Below, piece by piece: positions 27,704 through 36,573 of a stretch of DNA of 64,000 bases. The stretch is from an uncultured Bacteroides sp. (GTDB taxonomy: Bacteria > Bacteroidota > Bacteroidia > Bacteroidales > Bacteroidaceae), in contig NZ_CAUFUE010000006.1 in NCBI RefSeq assembly GCF_959029255.1, positions 1-64,000 of the forward strand, written 5' to 3'. Position numbers and translations under genes: made by a program. Within the stretch, counting starts at the first letter, position 1. The number at the start of each line of letters is the position of its first letter. Under the pieces are notes generated by a model. The model did not search any database, had not been told where the DNA came from, and saw only the letters and a program-made list of their open reading frames with translations.

Positions 27704-29305
27704 ATGAAACTCAATAAAATAGTTATTATATTGACATCTGTTGCCGCTATGAGTTGCACAGGTGACTTTGAGAATATGAATAAAGACCCTATGGCGGTCA
27801 GCGAAGTATCTCCGGGATTGATACTGCCTGTAATGATGAATGCAGGATATCATTTGGTTGCTGGTGACTACCAACGTGCCACCACACTCTACTCCGCCCA
27901 ATATTGCCAGTATTTTGCCAATACAGCTACCTATTTTACATCAGATAGCTACATGTTCAATACTTCCTGGGCGGAACGGGGTTTGTGGAGCGCTTACTAT
28001 GGAAATGTCATCAGGGGCATACGCGAAGTGGCTGCTTCTTTAGAAAACCATCCCGAGTACAGTGACATGTATCAGATTATGCGTATCAATACGGCAATTA
28101 TGACTATCCGCATGACCGATATCTTTGGTGATATCCCATATACCAAAGCCGGATATGGAGATACACAAAACCCATACGATGCTCAAAAGGATATATACTA
28201 TGATGTATTCAAAGAACTCACAGAAGCAGTAAAAATCTTGAAAGAAGCACGTTATGGTCAGTTGCAATATGGCGATGAGGATATGATATATCAAGGTGAT
28301 GTAGAAAAATGGATTAAACTTGCCAACTCCGTCCGTCTTCGGGCAGCATTACGTATCGCGTTTATTGACCCCGAAAAGGCAAAAGTAGAAGGAGAAGCTG
28401 CTTTAAAAGGGTCACTCATGACTTCAAACGCAGACAACGCCGCTGTCACCATACCGATGCCTAATACGTGGTACAACCCACTGATTGAAGCCGGTGGATG
28501 GAACGAATTCAGAGCTAGTAAAACATTGGTCGACATTTTGCAAAAACAAAGTAGCGTGTCAGACCCCCGTCTGGAACTGATATTGTCTCAAACAGAAGCT
28601 TACGTTAAAGGTGAAAACCGTAGTGTACCCCGTTTTCAAGGTGTACCCAATGGTTTGTCTACAGCTGATGTAGCTTTAGACCAATATAACAATGAGCATA
28701 ATTCCGGTATTTGGGGATATATGTGGGGCTTCAAGTGGAATTCCCTTCAACCGGATCCAACCGCTTCATTACCTAATTCACATGAAGTATGTCCCCCACT
28801 TACTGTTATGAACTATTCAGAAGTATGCTTCCTGAAAGCTGAAGCCGCACTTCGCGGCTGGGCCGGTGCAGGCAATGCTAAAGAAAACTACGAAAACGGT
28901 ATCAAGGCTTCTTTTGACGATATGAGAACTCTTGCTCCTAAAGACTCATACACTACCGAAAATGATGATACCTACATTACTACCGGTAATGTAAAATGGA
29001 ACGATACTGATGATTTTGAAACAAAACTGGAGAAAATCATCACACAGAAATGGCTGGGTATATATCCCAATGCTGATGAAGCCTGGGCCGAATGCCGCCG
29101 TACAGGATATCCGAAACTCAATCCGGTAGTACTCAGTTTGGAACCCAGCATCAACTCTGCCAACGGTGAGTTTATCAAGAAACTGCGTTATGTGGATAAC
29201 GAGTTAACCAACAACAAAGAAAATGCCGAGAACCCTGCCTTGAATGGCGGGAAGGGTGATGGGCTAAATGTACGTGTATGGTGGGATACAGCACGCTATA
29301 AGTAA
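27704..29305 (+). CDS. SusD-like lipoprotein of PUL2 (SusD-like_2 type)
   Basis: A 533-residue lipoprotein (Cys18 in AAMSCTGDF). It resembles the SusD-like_2 branch: NKDPMAVSEVSPGLILPVM near the N-terminus, NTAIMTIRMTDIFGDIPYT, and a C-terminal QKWLGIYPNADEAWAECRRT. It should bind glycan at the surface with the adjacent SusC. It differs from both SusD proteins of PUL1, which belong to the classical RagB/SusD form. Confidence 0.9.
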   Translation: MKLNKIVIILTSVAAMSCTGDFENMNKDPMAVSEVSPGLILPVMMNAGYHLVAGDYQRATTLYSAQYCQYFANTATYFTSDSYMFNTSWAERGLWSAYYGNVIRGIREVAASLENHPEYSDMYQIMRINTAIMTIRMTDIFGDIPYTKAGYGDTQNPYDAQKDIYYDVFKELTEAVKILKEARYGQLQYGDEDMIYQGDVEKWIKLANSVRLRAALRIAFIDPEKAKVEGEAALKGSLMTSNADNAAVTIPMPNTWYNPLIEAGGWNEFRASKTLVDILQKQSSVSDPRLELILSQTEAYVKGENRSVPRFQGVPNGLSTADVALDQYNNEHNSGIWGYMWGFKWNSLQPDPTASLPNSHEVCPPLTVMNYSEVCFLKAEAALRGWAGAGNAKENYENGIKASFDDMRTLAPKDSYTTENDDTYITTGNVKWNDTDDFETKLEKIITQKWLGIYPNADEAWAECRRTGYPKLNPVVLSLEPSINSANGEFIKKLRYVDNELTNNKENAENPALNGGKGDGLNVRVWWDTARYK

Positions 29306-29354
29306 ATCCATTACCTCAAAATAAGTAAATAAGCATTATCAGTTTATATTGAGT

Positions 29355-29407
29355 TTGTCAAAGCATCTCTTCTTGTGAAATAAAAGAGTGATGGGATGCT
29401 TTGACAA
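29355..29407. terminator. 13-base perfect hairpin between susD and the fucosidase gene
   Basis: TTGTCAAAGCATC (29355-29367) and GATGCTTTGACAA (29395-29407) pair perfectly, with a further CTCTT/AAGAG stem inside the loop. No T-run follows, so it may stabilise the upstream message rather than stop transcription. It overlaps the longest open frame of the fucosidase, which argues for a later start of that gene. Confidence 0.6.
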
Positions 29408-29441
29408 GCTTAGCATGACAGATATTATCATAGAAATAAAT

Positions 29442-31136
29442 ATGAATATTTATAGTATGGACTATTTGAAAGCCAAATTATTATTCTCCCTTTTCTGCTG
29501 CTCATTCACTGCACAAGCACAGTGGTTTACTCATGATGATTATGGACAGGATACCATCATCAATCCCAGCGCGGCTACCTATCATTTCGATATAGCAACA
29601 GGGCCGGTGAAAGGCAACGACACATCCCTTGCCGCCAACTATCAGTGTCCTGAATGGTTCCGAGATGCCAAGTTCGGTATCTATATGCACTGGGGAGTGA
29701 ACACCATCCCCGGCTACGACGGACACTACGCTCGCTGGATGTATTGGTATCAAGAACCCGATTCTTCACTGCTCGGAAACGTAATATTAGGTTACAGAAA
29801 ACATGCACCTCAAGTATATCAATATCACTTGAAGCACTTCGGACATCCTTCCGAGTTCGGTTACAAAGACTTTATACCGATGTGGAAGGCAACCCGGTTC
29901 AATGCCGATTCGCTGGCCGCTTTTTATAAGGAAATAGGCGCCAAATTTATCGGTGTGATGGCTGTTCATCACGACAACTTCGACTTATATGACTCCAGCC
30001 ACCAACCTTGGAATTCCGTAAAGATGGGTCCGAAGATAGATATCGTAGGTGCCTGGAAAAAAGCTTGCAAGAAGGTAGGAGTTCACTTTGCCATAACTTC
30101 CCATCTGAGCAACTACTGCCATGAACACATGTTCTACCAGGGTAGCAATGCCGATTCTGAAGGTCCATACGCAGGCATACCCTATGACTATATGAACCCT
30201 GCTTATGAAGGACTTTATGGCAAACGTACCGCCGACCGCATCCTGCGCCAGGAACCCGAGTTTGCCCAACAGTGGTATGAACGCACCAAAGAACTGGTTA
30301 CCAAGTACAATCCCGACCTACTCTACTTTGACGGTCCGCTGCCTAACGGTATCTACGGCCGACAACTGGCAGCTCACTTTTACAACACCAAACTATCCAA
30401 GGATGGCGTTCAGCAAGGAGTACTCACTATAAAACGCCCTCGCGCAGGATTCACGCTCGACCGTGAATGTTCAGGTGTAGACGACTTGCAAAGAAATCCT
30501 TTCCTAGTAGATACTACCATAAACCCGGGTTGGTTCTATATGGGAAAATCGCTAAACATCAACGAAGATGGTGGTGATGCCGGTATGGGGTCGGTATCTA
30601 AAGCTATAACCAAAGACAAATTGCGTATGACTGCCGGTCAGATTGTAGACAATCTGGTAGATATCGTGAGCAAGAATGGCAATATGATGCTAAATGTGGG
30701 GCTGCGTGCCGACGGTAGCTTGCCTGAGACTTTTCGTGAAGAACTAGTGAAGATAGGGAAATGGTTAAAGATGAACGGTGAAGCCATCTATGAAACCAGA
30801 CCTTTCAAGGTATACGGTGAAGGAACATTCGGCAAAAATGCCGATGCCAATAAAAAGAAATATGCGGATAACCTTTATACATACACTGCGGAAGATTTAC
30901 GATTTACCACGAAAAGGAATGTTGTCTACGTGATTGCCATGGACTGGCCTGGAAATGGGAAAACCATACAAGTGAAACATCTGAACAAGAAAGATGCCGG
31001 TAAGGTTCGGTCTGTGATTTTTGTAGCTGACGGTAAAAAGTTGAAATGGGAACAAAAAGAAGAGGGACTTTACATCACCATGCCTCCTCATGCAATAGGC
31101 GAATATGCATACGCTTTTAAAGTAAATATGAGATAA
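29442..31136 (+). CDS. GH29 alpha-L-fucosidase
   Basis: A 564-residue secreted enzyme from the ATG at 29442; the ATG at 29457 is equally possible, and both precede the signal peptide (LLFSLFCCSFTAQA). The GH29 barrel starts at CPEWFRDAKFGIYMHWG. The catalytic nucleophile is Asp297 in DLLYFDGPLP, and AVHHDNFDLYDS is another family block. It should remove terminal alpha-L-fucose. It ends PUL2 after the susD hairpin. Fucose is not part of heparan sulfate, so together with the PL12-type lyase it points to a fucosylated uronic-acid polysaccharide. Longer frames back to 29388 cross the hairpin and are unlikely. Confidence 0.92.
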   Translation: MNIYSMDYLKAKLLFSLFCCSFTAQAQWFTHDDYGQDTIINPSAATYHFDIATGPVKGNDTSLAANYQCPEWFRDAKFGIYMHWGVNTIPGYDGHYARWMYWYQEPDSSLLGNVILGYRKHAPQVYQYHLKHFGHPSEFGYKDFIPMWKATRFNADSLAAFYKEIGAKFIGVMAVHHDNFDLYDSSHQPWNSVKMGPKIDIVGAWKKACKKVGVHFAITSHLSNYCHEHMFYQGSNADSEGPYAGIPYDYMNPAYEGLYGKRTADRILRQEPEFAQQWYERTKELVTKYNPDLLYFDGPLPNGIYGRQLAAHFYNTKLSKDGVQQGVLTIKRPRAGFTLDRECSGVDDLQRNPFLVDTTINPGWFYMGKSLNINEDGGDAGMGSVSKAITKDKLRMTAGQIVDNLVDIVSKNGNMMLNVGLRADGSLPETFREELVKIGKWLKMNGEAIYETRPFKVYGEGTFGKNADANKKKYADNLYTYTAEDLRFTTKRNVVYVIAMDWPGNGKTIQVKHLNKKDAGKVRSVIFVADGKKLKWEQKEEGLYITMPPHAIGEYAYAFKVNMR

Positions 31137-31165
31137 TACGATTAACCGACATCCCCAAAAAGAAA

Positions 31166-31229
31166 GTGTGAATTATGCGAATTACACGGAAAAGATAAAT
31201 CAATCCGTGAAATCCGCATAATTCCGCAC
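31166..31229. repeat. Imperfect palindrome, dispersed hairpin family (copy 1)
   Basis: GTGTGAATTATGCG pairs with CGCATAATTCCGCAC, and CACGGA with TCCGTG inside. It lies between the convergent fucosidase and guaA-like genes. A related element is at 44974-45031. It may serve as a two-way terminator. Confidence 0.65.
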
Positions 31230-31253
31230 CTAAATTATATACATATTATCTTC

Positions 31254-32561
31254 TCACTCCCACTCAATCGTGGCATTAGGTTTCGGAGACATATCATAAC
31301 AAACACGGTTGACATTCTTCACCTCCTTGAGGATACGGTCAGTGATTTTCATCAGAATAGGCCAGTCCACCGTTTCAATGGTAGCAGTCATGGCATCCAC
31401 CGTATTGACGGCACGGATGATAACAGGCCAGTCGAAAGAACGGGCGTTATCACGTACCCCTACTGACTTGAAATCGGGTACAACCGTAAAGTATTGCCAT
31501 ACTTTCTTATCCAAACCTGCCAACCGGAACTCTTCACGCAGAATAGCATCCGATTCACGAACAGCTTCCAAACGGTCGCGTGTGATGGCTCCCAGACAAC
31601 GGACACCTAAACCCGGCCCAGGGAATGGTTGGCGATAAACCATTTCATACGGCAGCCCAAGTTCGATACCACAAGCGCGGACTTCGTCTTTGAACAACTG
31701 ACGGAGAGGCTCTACCAATTCAAACTGCAAGTCTTCGGGCAAACCGCCTACATTATGATGTGATTTCACCATCTTAGCAGTTTTCGTACCACTTTCTACA
31801 ATATCAGGATAGATAGTACCTTGACCCAAGAAATCGATACCATCGAGTTTACGGGCTTCTTCCTCAAATACACGGATAAATTCGCCACCGATAATTTTAC
31901 GTTTTTGTTCAGGATCGGCAACACCGGCCAGCTTGTTCAGGAAACGGTCTGTAGCATCCACATACACAAGGTTGGCATTCAATCTGTTCTTGAATATCTC
32001 AATAACGTCTTCCGACTCACCCTTACGCATCAACCCGTGGTTTACATGCACACATACCAAGTTTGCGCCAATAGCCTTCAACAGCAAGGCAGCAACAACG
32101 GAACTGTCTACACCACCCGACAAAGCAAGCAGCACTTTCCTGTCACCTACCTGGCGGCGTATCAGCTCAATCTGGTCATTCACGAAGTTCGTCATGTTCC
32201 AGTTGGTTTCAGCCTTACAAGTATCGAACACAAAAGATTTTACAGCACTTTTAATAGCCTCCACATCGTCCGTAAACCGGGGAAGCTTTACTTCGCACAG
32301 AGCCTTGTCATGTCCAGCAGCCATCACTGGAAATCCTGCTTCATAGATTTCAGGAAGTACGTCGATAGCTACTCCGTCAATCACATTATTAGGACCACCG
32401 TTGATGATAATACCTTTCACATTGGGCAAAGCCTTCAACTCGGCCGCCGTGATGTCGTGCGGATAGATTTCGCTATATACGCCCAATGCGCGAATTGCTC
32501 TGGCAAGCACTGTATTTTCATTGCTTCCCAAATCTAGAATCACAATCATGTCCTGTTTCAT
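31254..32561 (-). CDS. GMP synthase paralogue with degenerate glutaminase domain
   Basis: A 435-residue homologue of GuaA. The ATP-pyrophosphatase domain (LALSGGVDSSVVAAL, residues 146-160) and the dimerisation domain with HHNVGGLPEDLQ and PFPGPGLGVRCLG are intact, ending in NATIEWE. The N-terminal class I glutaminase is reduced to about 110 residues: the catalytic GICYGAQ cysteine block is replaced by VMAAGHDKALC, and the HPE triad segment is missing. It probably cannot hydrolyse glutamine itself; it may use ammonia, partner with another glutaminase or serve another role. It lies 47 bases after the complete guaA on the same strand. Confidence 0.88.
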   Translation of the reverse strand: MKQDMIVILDLGSNENTVLARAIRALGVYSEIYPHDITAAELKALPNVKGIIINGGPNNVIDGVAIDVLPEIYEAGFPVMAAGHDKALCEVKLPRFTDDVEAIKSAVKSFVFDTCKAETNWNMTNFVNDQIELIRRQVGDRKVLLALSGGVDSSVVAALLLKAIGANLVCVHVNHGLMRKGESEDVIEIFKNRLNANLVYVDATDRFLNKLAGVADPEQKRKIIGGEFIRVFEEEARKLDGIDFLGQGTIYPDIVESGTKTAKMVKSHHNVGGLPEDLQFELVEPLRQLFKDEVRACGIELGLPYEMVYRQPFPGPGLGVRCLGAITRDRLEAVRESDAILREEFRLAGLDKKVWQYFTVVPDFKSVGVRDNARSFDWPVIIRAVNTVDAMTATIETVDWPILMKITDRILKEVKNVNRVCYDMSPKPNATIEWE

Positions 32562-32608
32562 TCTTATATATCTTTTAAATTAAGTAATCTACTAAAAAAA
32601 CGTTTATA

Positions 32609-34162
32609 TCATTCCCACTCTATTGTGCTAGGCGGCTTCGATGAGATGTCATACGTGACACGGTTCACACCTTTCACCTTATTAATAATGTCATTGGATA
32701 CCTTACCCAGAAACTCGTAGGGCAAGTGCGCCCAGTCTGCCGTCATGGCATCGGTGGAAGTCACGGCACGCAAGGCCACGGCACGTTCGTAAGTACGTTC
32801 ATCACCCATCACGCCTACACTTTGCACAGGCAGCAGAATGACACCCGCTTGCCACACCTGATGATAGAGTGTTGTCTCATTGCCATCGGCATCCTTCACC
32901 CTCCAGTTACGCAAACCCCGAATAAAGATATCGTCGGCATCTTGCAAGGTACGCACCTTCTCCGGTGTAATCTCACCCAAGATGCGAACGGCCAATCCCG
33001 GTCCGGGGAAAGGATGACGGGTAATCAGATGCTCCGGCATACCCAGTTCGCGTCCCACACGGCGTACTTCATCTTTGAACAACCATTGCAACGGTTCGCA
33101 CAGTTGCAGGTTCATTTCCTCCGGCAAACCGCCTACATTGTGATGGCTTTTAATTGTCTTACCTGTGATGTTCAGACTTTCAATACGGTCAGGATAAATG
33201 GTACCCTGCGCCAACCAGCGGGCATCGGTTATCTTATGCGCTTCGGCATCGAACACTTCTATGAAATCACGACCTATGATTTTACGCTTCTGTTCAGGCT
33301 CGGTGACACCCTCCAAGTCCTTGAAGAACTTTTCACTGGCATCCACACCGATTACATTCAGCCCCAGACATTCATAATCGTGCATTACATTCTTGAACTC
33401 ATCCTTGCGAAGCAGGCCATGGTCTACGAAAATACATGTCAGTTGGTCACCGATGGCACGATTCAGCAACACGGCAGCCACCGAAGAATCCACCCCTCCG
33501 CTAAGTCCGAGGATAACACGGTCATTTCCTATTTGCGCTTTCAGTTCAGCCACCGTGGTATCTACAAACGATGCGGCGCTCCAACTTTGGCTACATCCGC
33601 AAACCTCCACCACGAAGTTACGCAGCATTTGCGTACCATCTTCACTGTGGAATACTTCCGGATGGAACTGTACACCCCACATTTTTTCACCTTTCACCTG
33701 ATATGCGGCAATCGCCACTTTATCCGTAGAAGCAATAGTCTTGAAGTTCTCGGGAACGGCAGTAATCGTGTCGCCATGGCTCATCCATACTTGGGTATTT
33801 TCCTTTACACCTTTGAAAAGAATGTTCTCACGGTCGAAATTACTAAGATGCGCACGCCCATATTCGCGGGTTCCGGCAGGTTCTACCCGCCCACCGTTGC
33901 TATAAGAAATGAATTGCGCACCGTAACAGATACCCAATATGGGATATCGTCCACGAATTTCATCCAAATTCACTTTGAATGCATTCTCATCATATACAGA
34001 AAAGGGGCTACCCGACAGGATAACTCCTTTTACACTTTCATCCCCCTGTGGGAACTTATTGTAAGGCACAATTTCGCAATACACATTCAGTTCGCGGACA
34101 CGGCGGCCGATGAGCTGGGTGGTCTGTGAACCAAAATCAAGAATAACAATCTTTTCTTGCAT
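32609..34162 (-). CDS. guaA: GMP synthase (glutamine-hydrolysing)
   Basis: A 517-residue complete GuaA that converts XMP to GMP with ATP and glutamine. The glutaminase triad is visible: Cys79 (LGICYGAQ), His167 and Glu169 (QFHPEV). The PP-loop SGGVDSS is at 221-227, and the C-terminal dimerisation domain ends in PPSTIEWE. Length matches the family. A minus-strand TACTTTTG box (34203-34196) is a candidate promoter. It is followed by the shorter paralogue at 31254-32561. Confidence 0.96.
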   Translation of the reverse strand: MQEKIVILDFGSQTTQLIGRRVRELNVYCEIVPYNKFPQGDESVKGVILSGSPFSVYDENAFKVNLDEIRGRYPILGICYGAQFISYSNGGRVEPAGTREYGRAHLSNFDRENILFKGVKENTQVWMSHGDTITAVPENFKTIASTDKVAIAAYQVKGEKMWGVQFHPEVFHSEDGTQMLRNFVVEVCGCSQSWSAASFVDTTVAELKAQIGNDRVILGLSGGVDSSVAAVLLNRAIGDQLTCIFVDHGLLRKDEFKNVMHDYECLGLNVIGVDASEKFFKDLEGVTEPEQKRKIIGRDFIEVFDAEAHKITDARWLAQGTIYPDRIESLNITGKTIKSHHNVGGLPEEMNLQLCEPLQWLFKDEVRRVGRELGMPEHLITRHPFPGPGLAVRILGEITPEKVRTLQDADDIFIRGLRNWRVKDADGNETTLYHQVWQAGVILLPVQSVGVMGDERTYERAVALRAVTSTDAMTADWAHLPYEFLGKVSNDIINKVKGVNRVTYDISSKPPSTIEWE

Positions 34163-34237
34163 ATTAGTCTATTATGGATTTTATAAATGATTTGCAAAAG
34201 TAGAAAAAAGTAGGAGAATTACCGTAAAATATGCGAT

Positions 34238-34633
34238 TTATTTCCCAAATTCCACCAACTCCACACCTTCGCCCAGCACACGATGGTATCCGTCCGACTG
34301 CTTGCTGCGTTCGGGAATGAACTGCACACGCACCGCCTGCACTTGTTCTGCGCTCACCTCCTCGGGAGTATCCACCCCCTGTCCGGCGCAACTCAATTTG
34401 TAGAAAAATGACCCGAGGCCATCCATGTGTACACTGCGCCCGTTCTCCATATAGAACGCCATTACTTCGGGCAGGGAGCGGATGACGGCATGCACGTCAG
34501 CCGGAGTAACCGTACATTTACGGCTGATGGCCTCAGCCAATTCCTGCGTATCCACAGGATGCTTTAACACACACGCACGAGGAAACCACTTGAACTTCCC
34601 GCCTATCTTAGCACGACTTTTCTTATAAAACAT
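34238..34633 (-). CDS. HU-family DNA-binding protein
   Basis: A 131-residue small protein of the HU/IHF-like type common in Bacteroides (HU-HIG group). Features include the opening MFYKKSRAKIGGKFKWFPRA, helical region with TQELAEAISRKCTVTPADVH, and VHMDGLGSFFYKLS as the DNA-binding arm region. It is expected to bind DNA non-specifically. It stands alone between guaA and mscL. Confidence 0.75.
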   Translation of the reverse strand: MFYKKSRAKIGGKFKWFPRACVLKHPVDTQELAEAISRKCTVTPADVHAVIRSLPEVMAFYMENGRSVHMDGLGSFFYKLSCAGQGVDTPEEVSAEQVQAVRVQFIPERSKQSDGYHRVLGEGVELVEFGK

Positions 34634-34701
34634 AGTTTATTCGTAGATTGAAGTTAATACAATATAAATGTCAGACGGACTGTCCCGTAGGGAGAGAAGT
34701 G

Positions 34702-34763
34702 ATTAAAAGCCTTCTAATTCTGCATTAAAAGCCTTCTAATTTGGCATTAAAAGTCTTTTAATC
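34702..34763. repeat. Three tandem 22-base repeats (ATTAAAAGCCTTCTAATT...)
   Basis: Units at 34702-34723, 34724-34745 and 34746-34763 (the third shortened and diverged, AAGTCTTTTAAT). Each unit is partly self-complementary, so the array can fold into alternative hairpins. It lies in the 255-base gap upstream of the HU-like gene and downstream of mscL. Confidence 0.75.
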
Positions 34764-34888
34764 ATTATTCAGTCCCATGCCCTGTGCCCCTCAGCCCACA
34801 AGGTAGGTTGACAGGGTTCCACACGGTTCCTATTTCAATAATAATTCTTCGGATGCGAACCGGCAGAGACAGGGGCACAACCCCGTAA

Positions 34889-35326
34889 TCACTTCCTGTC
34901 TTTCAGCAGGTCACGGATTTCCGTCAACAAGACTTCTTCCTTGGTAGGAGCAGGAGGTGCAGGCGTAGCGGCAGGTTCTTCCACTTTCTTCTTTTCCGTC
35001 AATTTGGTAATCAACCTGATAAATAAAAAGATGGAGAAAGCGATGATTAAAAAGTCAAACGTCGCTTGCAGGAAGTTACCGTAGTTCAGCGTCACTGCGG
35101 CAATATCTTTCCCATCCACCACTTCGGCAGGTTTCAACACCCACTTCAAGTCAGTAAAGTTGACACCGCCCACCAGTAAACCGATAGGTGGCATAATTAC
35201 GTCCGCCACGATGGAGGACACAATTTTTCCAAACGCGCCACCGATAATCACACCGACAGCCATGTCTATCACATTGCCTTTCATGGCAAATGCCTTAAAA
35301 TCCTGTAAAAATGAACTTTTTCCCAT
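34889..35326 (-). CDS. mscL: Large-conductance mechanosensitive channel
   Basis: A 145-residue MscL. The first membrane segment carries the pore motif (VIDMAVGVIIGGAFGKIVSS), the second is FLIIAFSIFLFIRLI, and the charged C-terminal bundle ends in LTEIRDLLKDR. It forms a homopentameric inner-membrane channel opened by membrane tension to release solutes. It is divergent from gapA. Confidence 0.96.
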   Translation of the reverse strand: MGKSSFLQDFKAFAMKGNVIDMAVGVIIGGAFGKIVSSIVADVIMPPIGLLVGGVNFTDLKWVLKPAEVVDGKDIAAVTLNYGNFLQATFDFLIIAFSIFLFIRLITKLTEKKKVEEPAATPAPPAPTKEEVLLTEIRDLLKDRK

Positions 35327-35377
35327 CTTTTCAATTATTTAATGATGAATTTGAGTGCGAATATAAAAACATTTTCT

Positions 35378-35385
35378 TACTTTTG
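35378..35385 (+). promoter_or_regulatory. gapA -7 promoter box
   Basis: TACTTTTG exactly matches TAnnTTTG, 83 bases before the gapA start. A TTTG 24 bases upstream is too far for a standard -33 box. Confidence 0.5.
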
Positions 35386-35467
35386 CACCGCATTTAGGAA
35401 CAAATGCTTCTTGAAAAGAGAGATATTTTAAACAAATATTACAAAACCTTTAAAAGTTTAAACAAAA

Positions 35468-36478
35468 ATGATTAAAGTAGGTATTAATGGATTCGGACGT
35501 ATCGGACGTTTCGTATTCCGCGCTGCAATGGAAAGAAACGATATTCAAATCGTTGGTATTAACGACCTTTGCCCGGTAGATTACTTGGCTTACATGCTGA
35601 AGTATGACACAATGCACGGTCAGTTCGACGGAACAATCGAAGCTGATGTTGAAAACAGCAAGCTGATTGTAAACGGTAACGCTATCCGTATCACTGCAGA
35701 AAGAAATCCTGCTGACTTGAAATGGAATGAAGTTGGTGCAGAATATGTAGTTGAATCTACTGGTTTGTTCCTGACTAAAGAAAAAGCTCAGGCTCACATC
35801 GAAGCCGGCGCTAAATACGTTGTAATGTCAGCTCCTTCTAAGGATGACACTCCGATGTTCGTTTGCGGTGTTAACGAGAAGACTTATGTTAAGGGTACTC
35901 AATTCGTATCTAACGCTTCTTGTACTACTAATTGCTTAGCTCCTATCGCTAAGGTATTGAACGACAAGTTCGGTATCACTGATGGTTTGATGACTACTGT
36001 TCACTCTACAACTGCTACTCAGAAAACAGTTGACGGTCCTTCTATGAAAGACTGGAGAGGTGGTCGTGCTGCTTCTGGCAACATCATCCCGTCTTCTACT
36101 GGTGCTGCTAAGGCTGTAGGTAAAGTTATCCCTGCTTTGAACGGCAAATTGACTGGTATGTCTATGCGTGTTCCGACTTTGGACGTATCTGTAGTTGACT
36201 TGACAGTTAACTTGGCTAAACCGGCTACTTACGCTGAAATCTGCGCTGCCATGAAAGAAGCTTCTGAAGGCGAATTGAAAGGTATCCTGGGTTACACTGA
36301 AGATGCAGTTGTTTCTTCTGACTTCTTGGGTGACACTCGTACTTCTATCTTCGACGCTAAAGCAGGTATCGCTTTGACTGATACTTTCGTTAAGGTTGTA
36401 TCTTGGTATGATAACGAAATCGGTTATTCTAACAAGGTTCTTGACCTGATTGCTCACATGGCATCAGTTAACTGCTAA
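35468..36478 (+). CDS. gapA: Glyceraldehyde-3-phosphate dehydrogenase, type I
   Basis: A 336-residue glycolytic enzyme. The NAD-binding GINGFGRIGR is at the N-terminus and the active-site cysteine is Cys152 in SNASCTTNCLAP; His follows in the HSTT region. Codon use leans strongly to a narrow set (GCT, GGT, GTT, TCT), unlike neighbouring genes, as expected for a highly expressed gene. It has its own -7 box and a strong terminator downstream. Confidence 0.98.
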   Translation: MIKVGINGFGRIGRFVFRAAMERNDIQIVGINDLCPVDYLAYMLKYDTMHGQFDGTIEADVENSKLIVNGNAIRITAERNPADLKWNEVGAEYVVESTGLFLTKEKAQAHIEAGAKYVVMSAPSKDDTPMFVCGVNEKTYVKGTQFVSNASCTTNCLAPIAKVLNDKFGITDGLMTTVHSTTATQKTVDGPSMKDWRGGRAASGNIIPSSTGAAKAVGKVIPALNGKLTGMSMRVPTLDVSVVDLTVNLAKPATYAEICAAMKEASEGELKGILGYTEDAVVSSDFLGDTRTSIFDAKAGIALTDTFVKVVSWYDNEIGYSNKVLDLIAHMASVNC

Positions 36479-36500
36479 TATACAGTTAGAAAATAATAAA

Positions 36501-36537
36501 AAATAGGCGGCTTCGGTAGAAGTCGCCTATTTTTTTT
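36501..36537 (+). terminator. gapA intrinsic terminator
   Basis: AAATAGGCGGCTTC and GAAGTCGCCTATTT form a 14-base stem with one mismatch and a GGTA loop, followed by a run of T. Confidence 0.93.
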
Positions 36538-36573
36538 GCACTTTTGCAATTAGAATACTTTTAAGTTAATAAT

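Noticed and set aside
29388..29441. Upstream extension of the fucosidase
   Set aside because: It begins inside the hairpin at 29355-29407 and would precede the signal peptide.
32726..34129. Long plus-strand open frame of 467 codons
   Set aside because: It is fully antisense to the complete guaA gene, has no recognisable domain and no signal; it reflects codon use of guaA.
34164..34391. 75-codon minus-strand frame overlapping the HU-like gene
   Set aside because: Composition is unlike a protein and it overlaps a recognisable gene in another frame.
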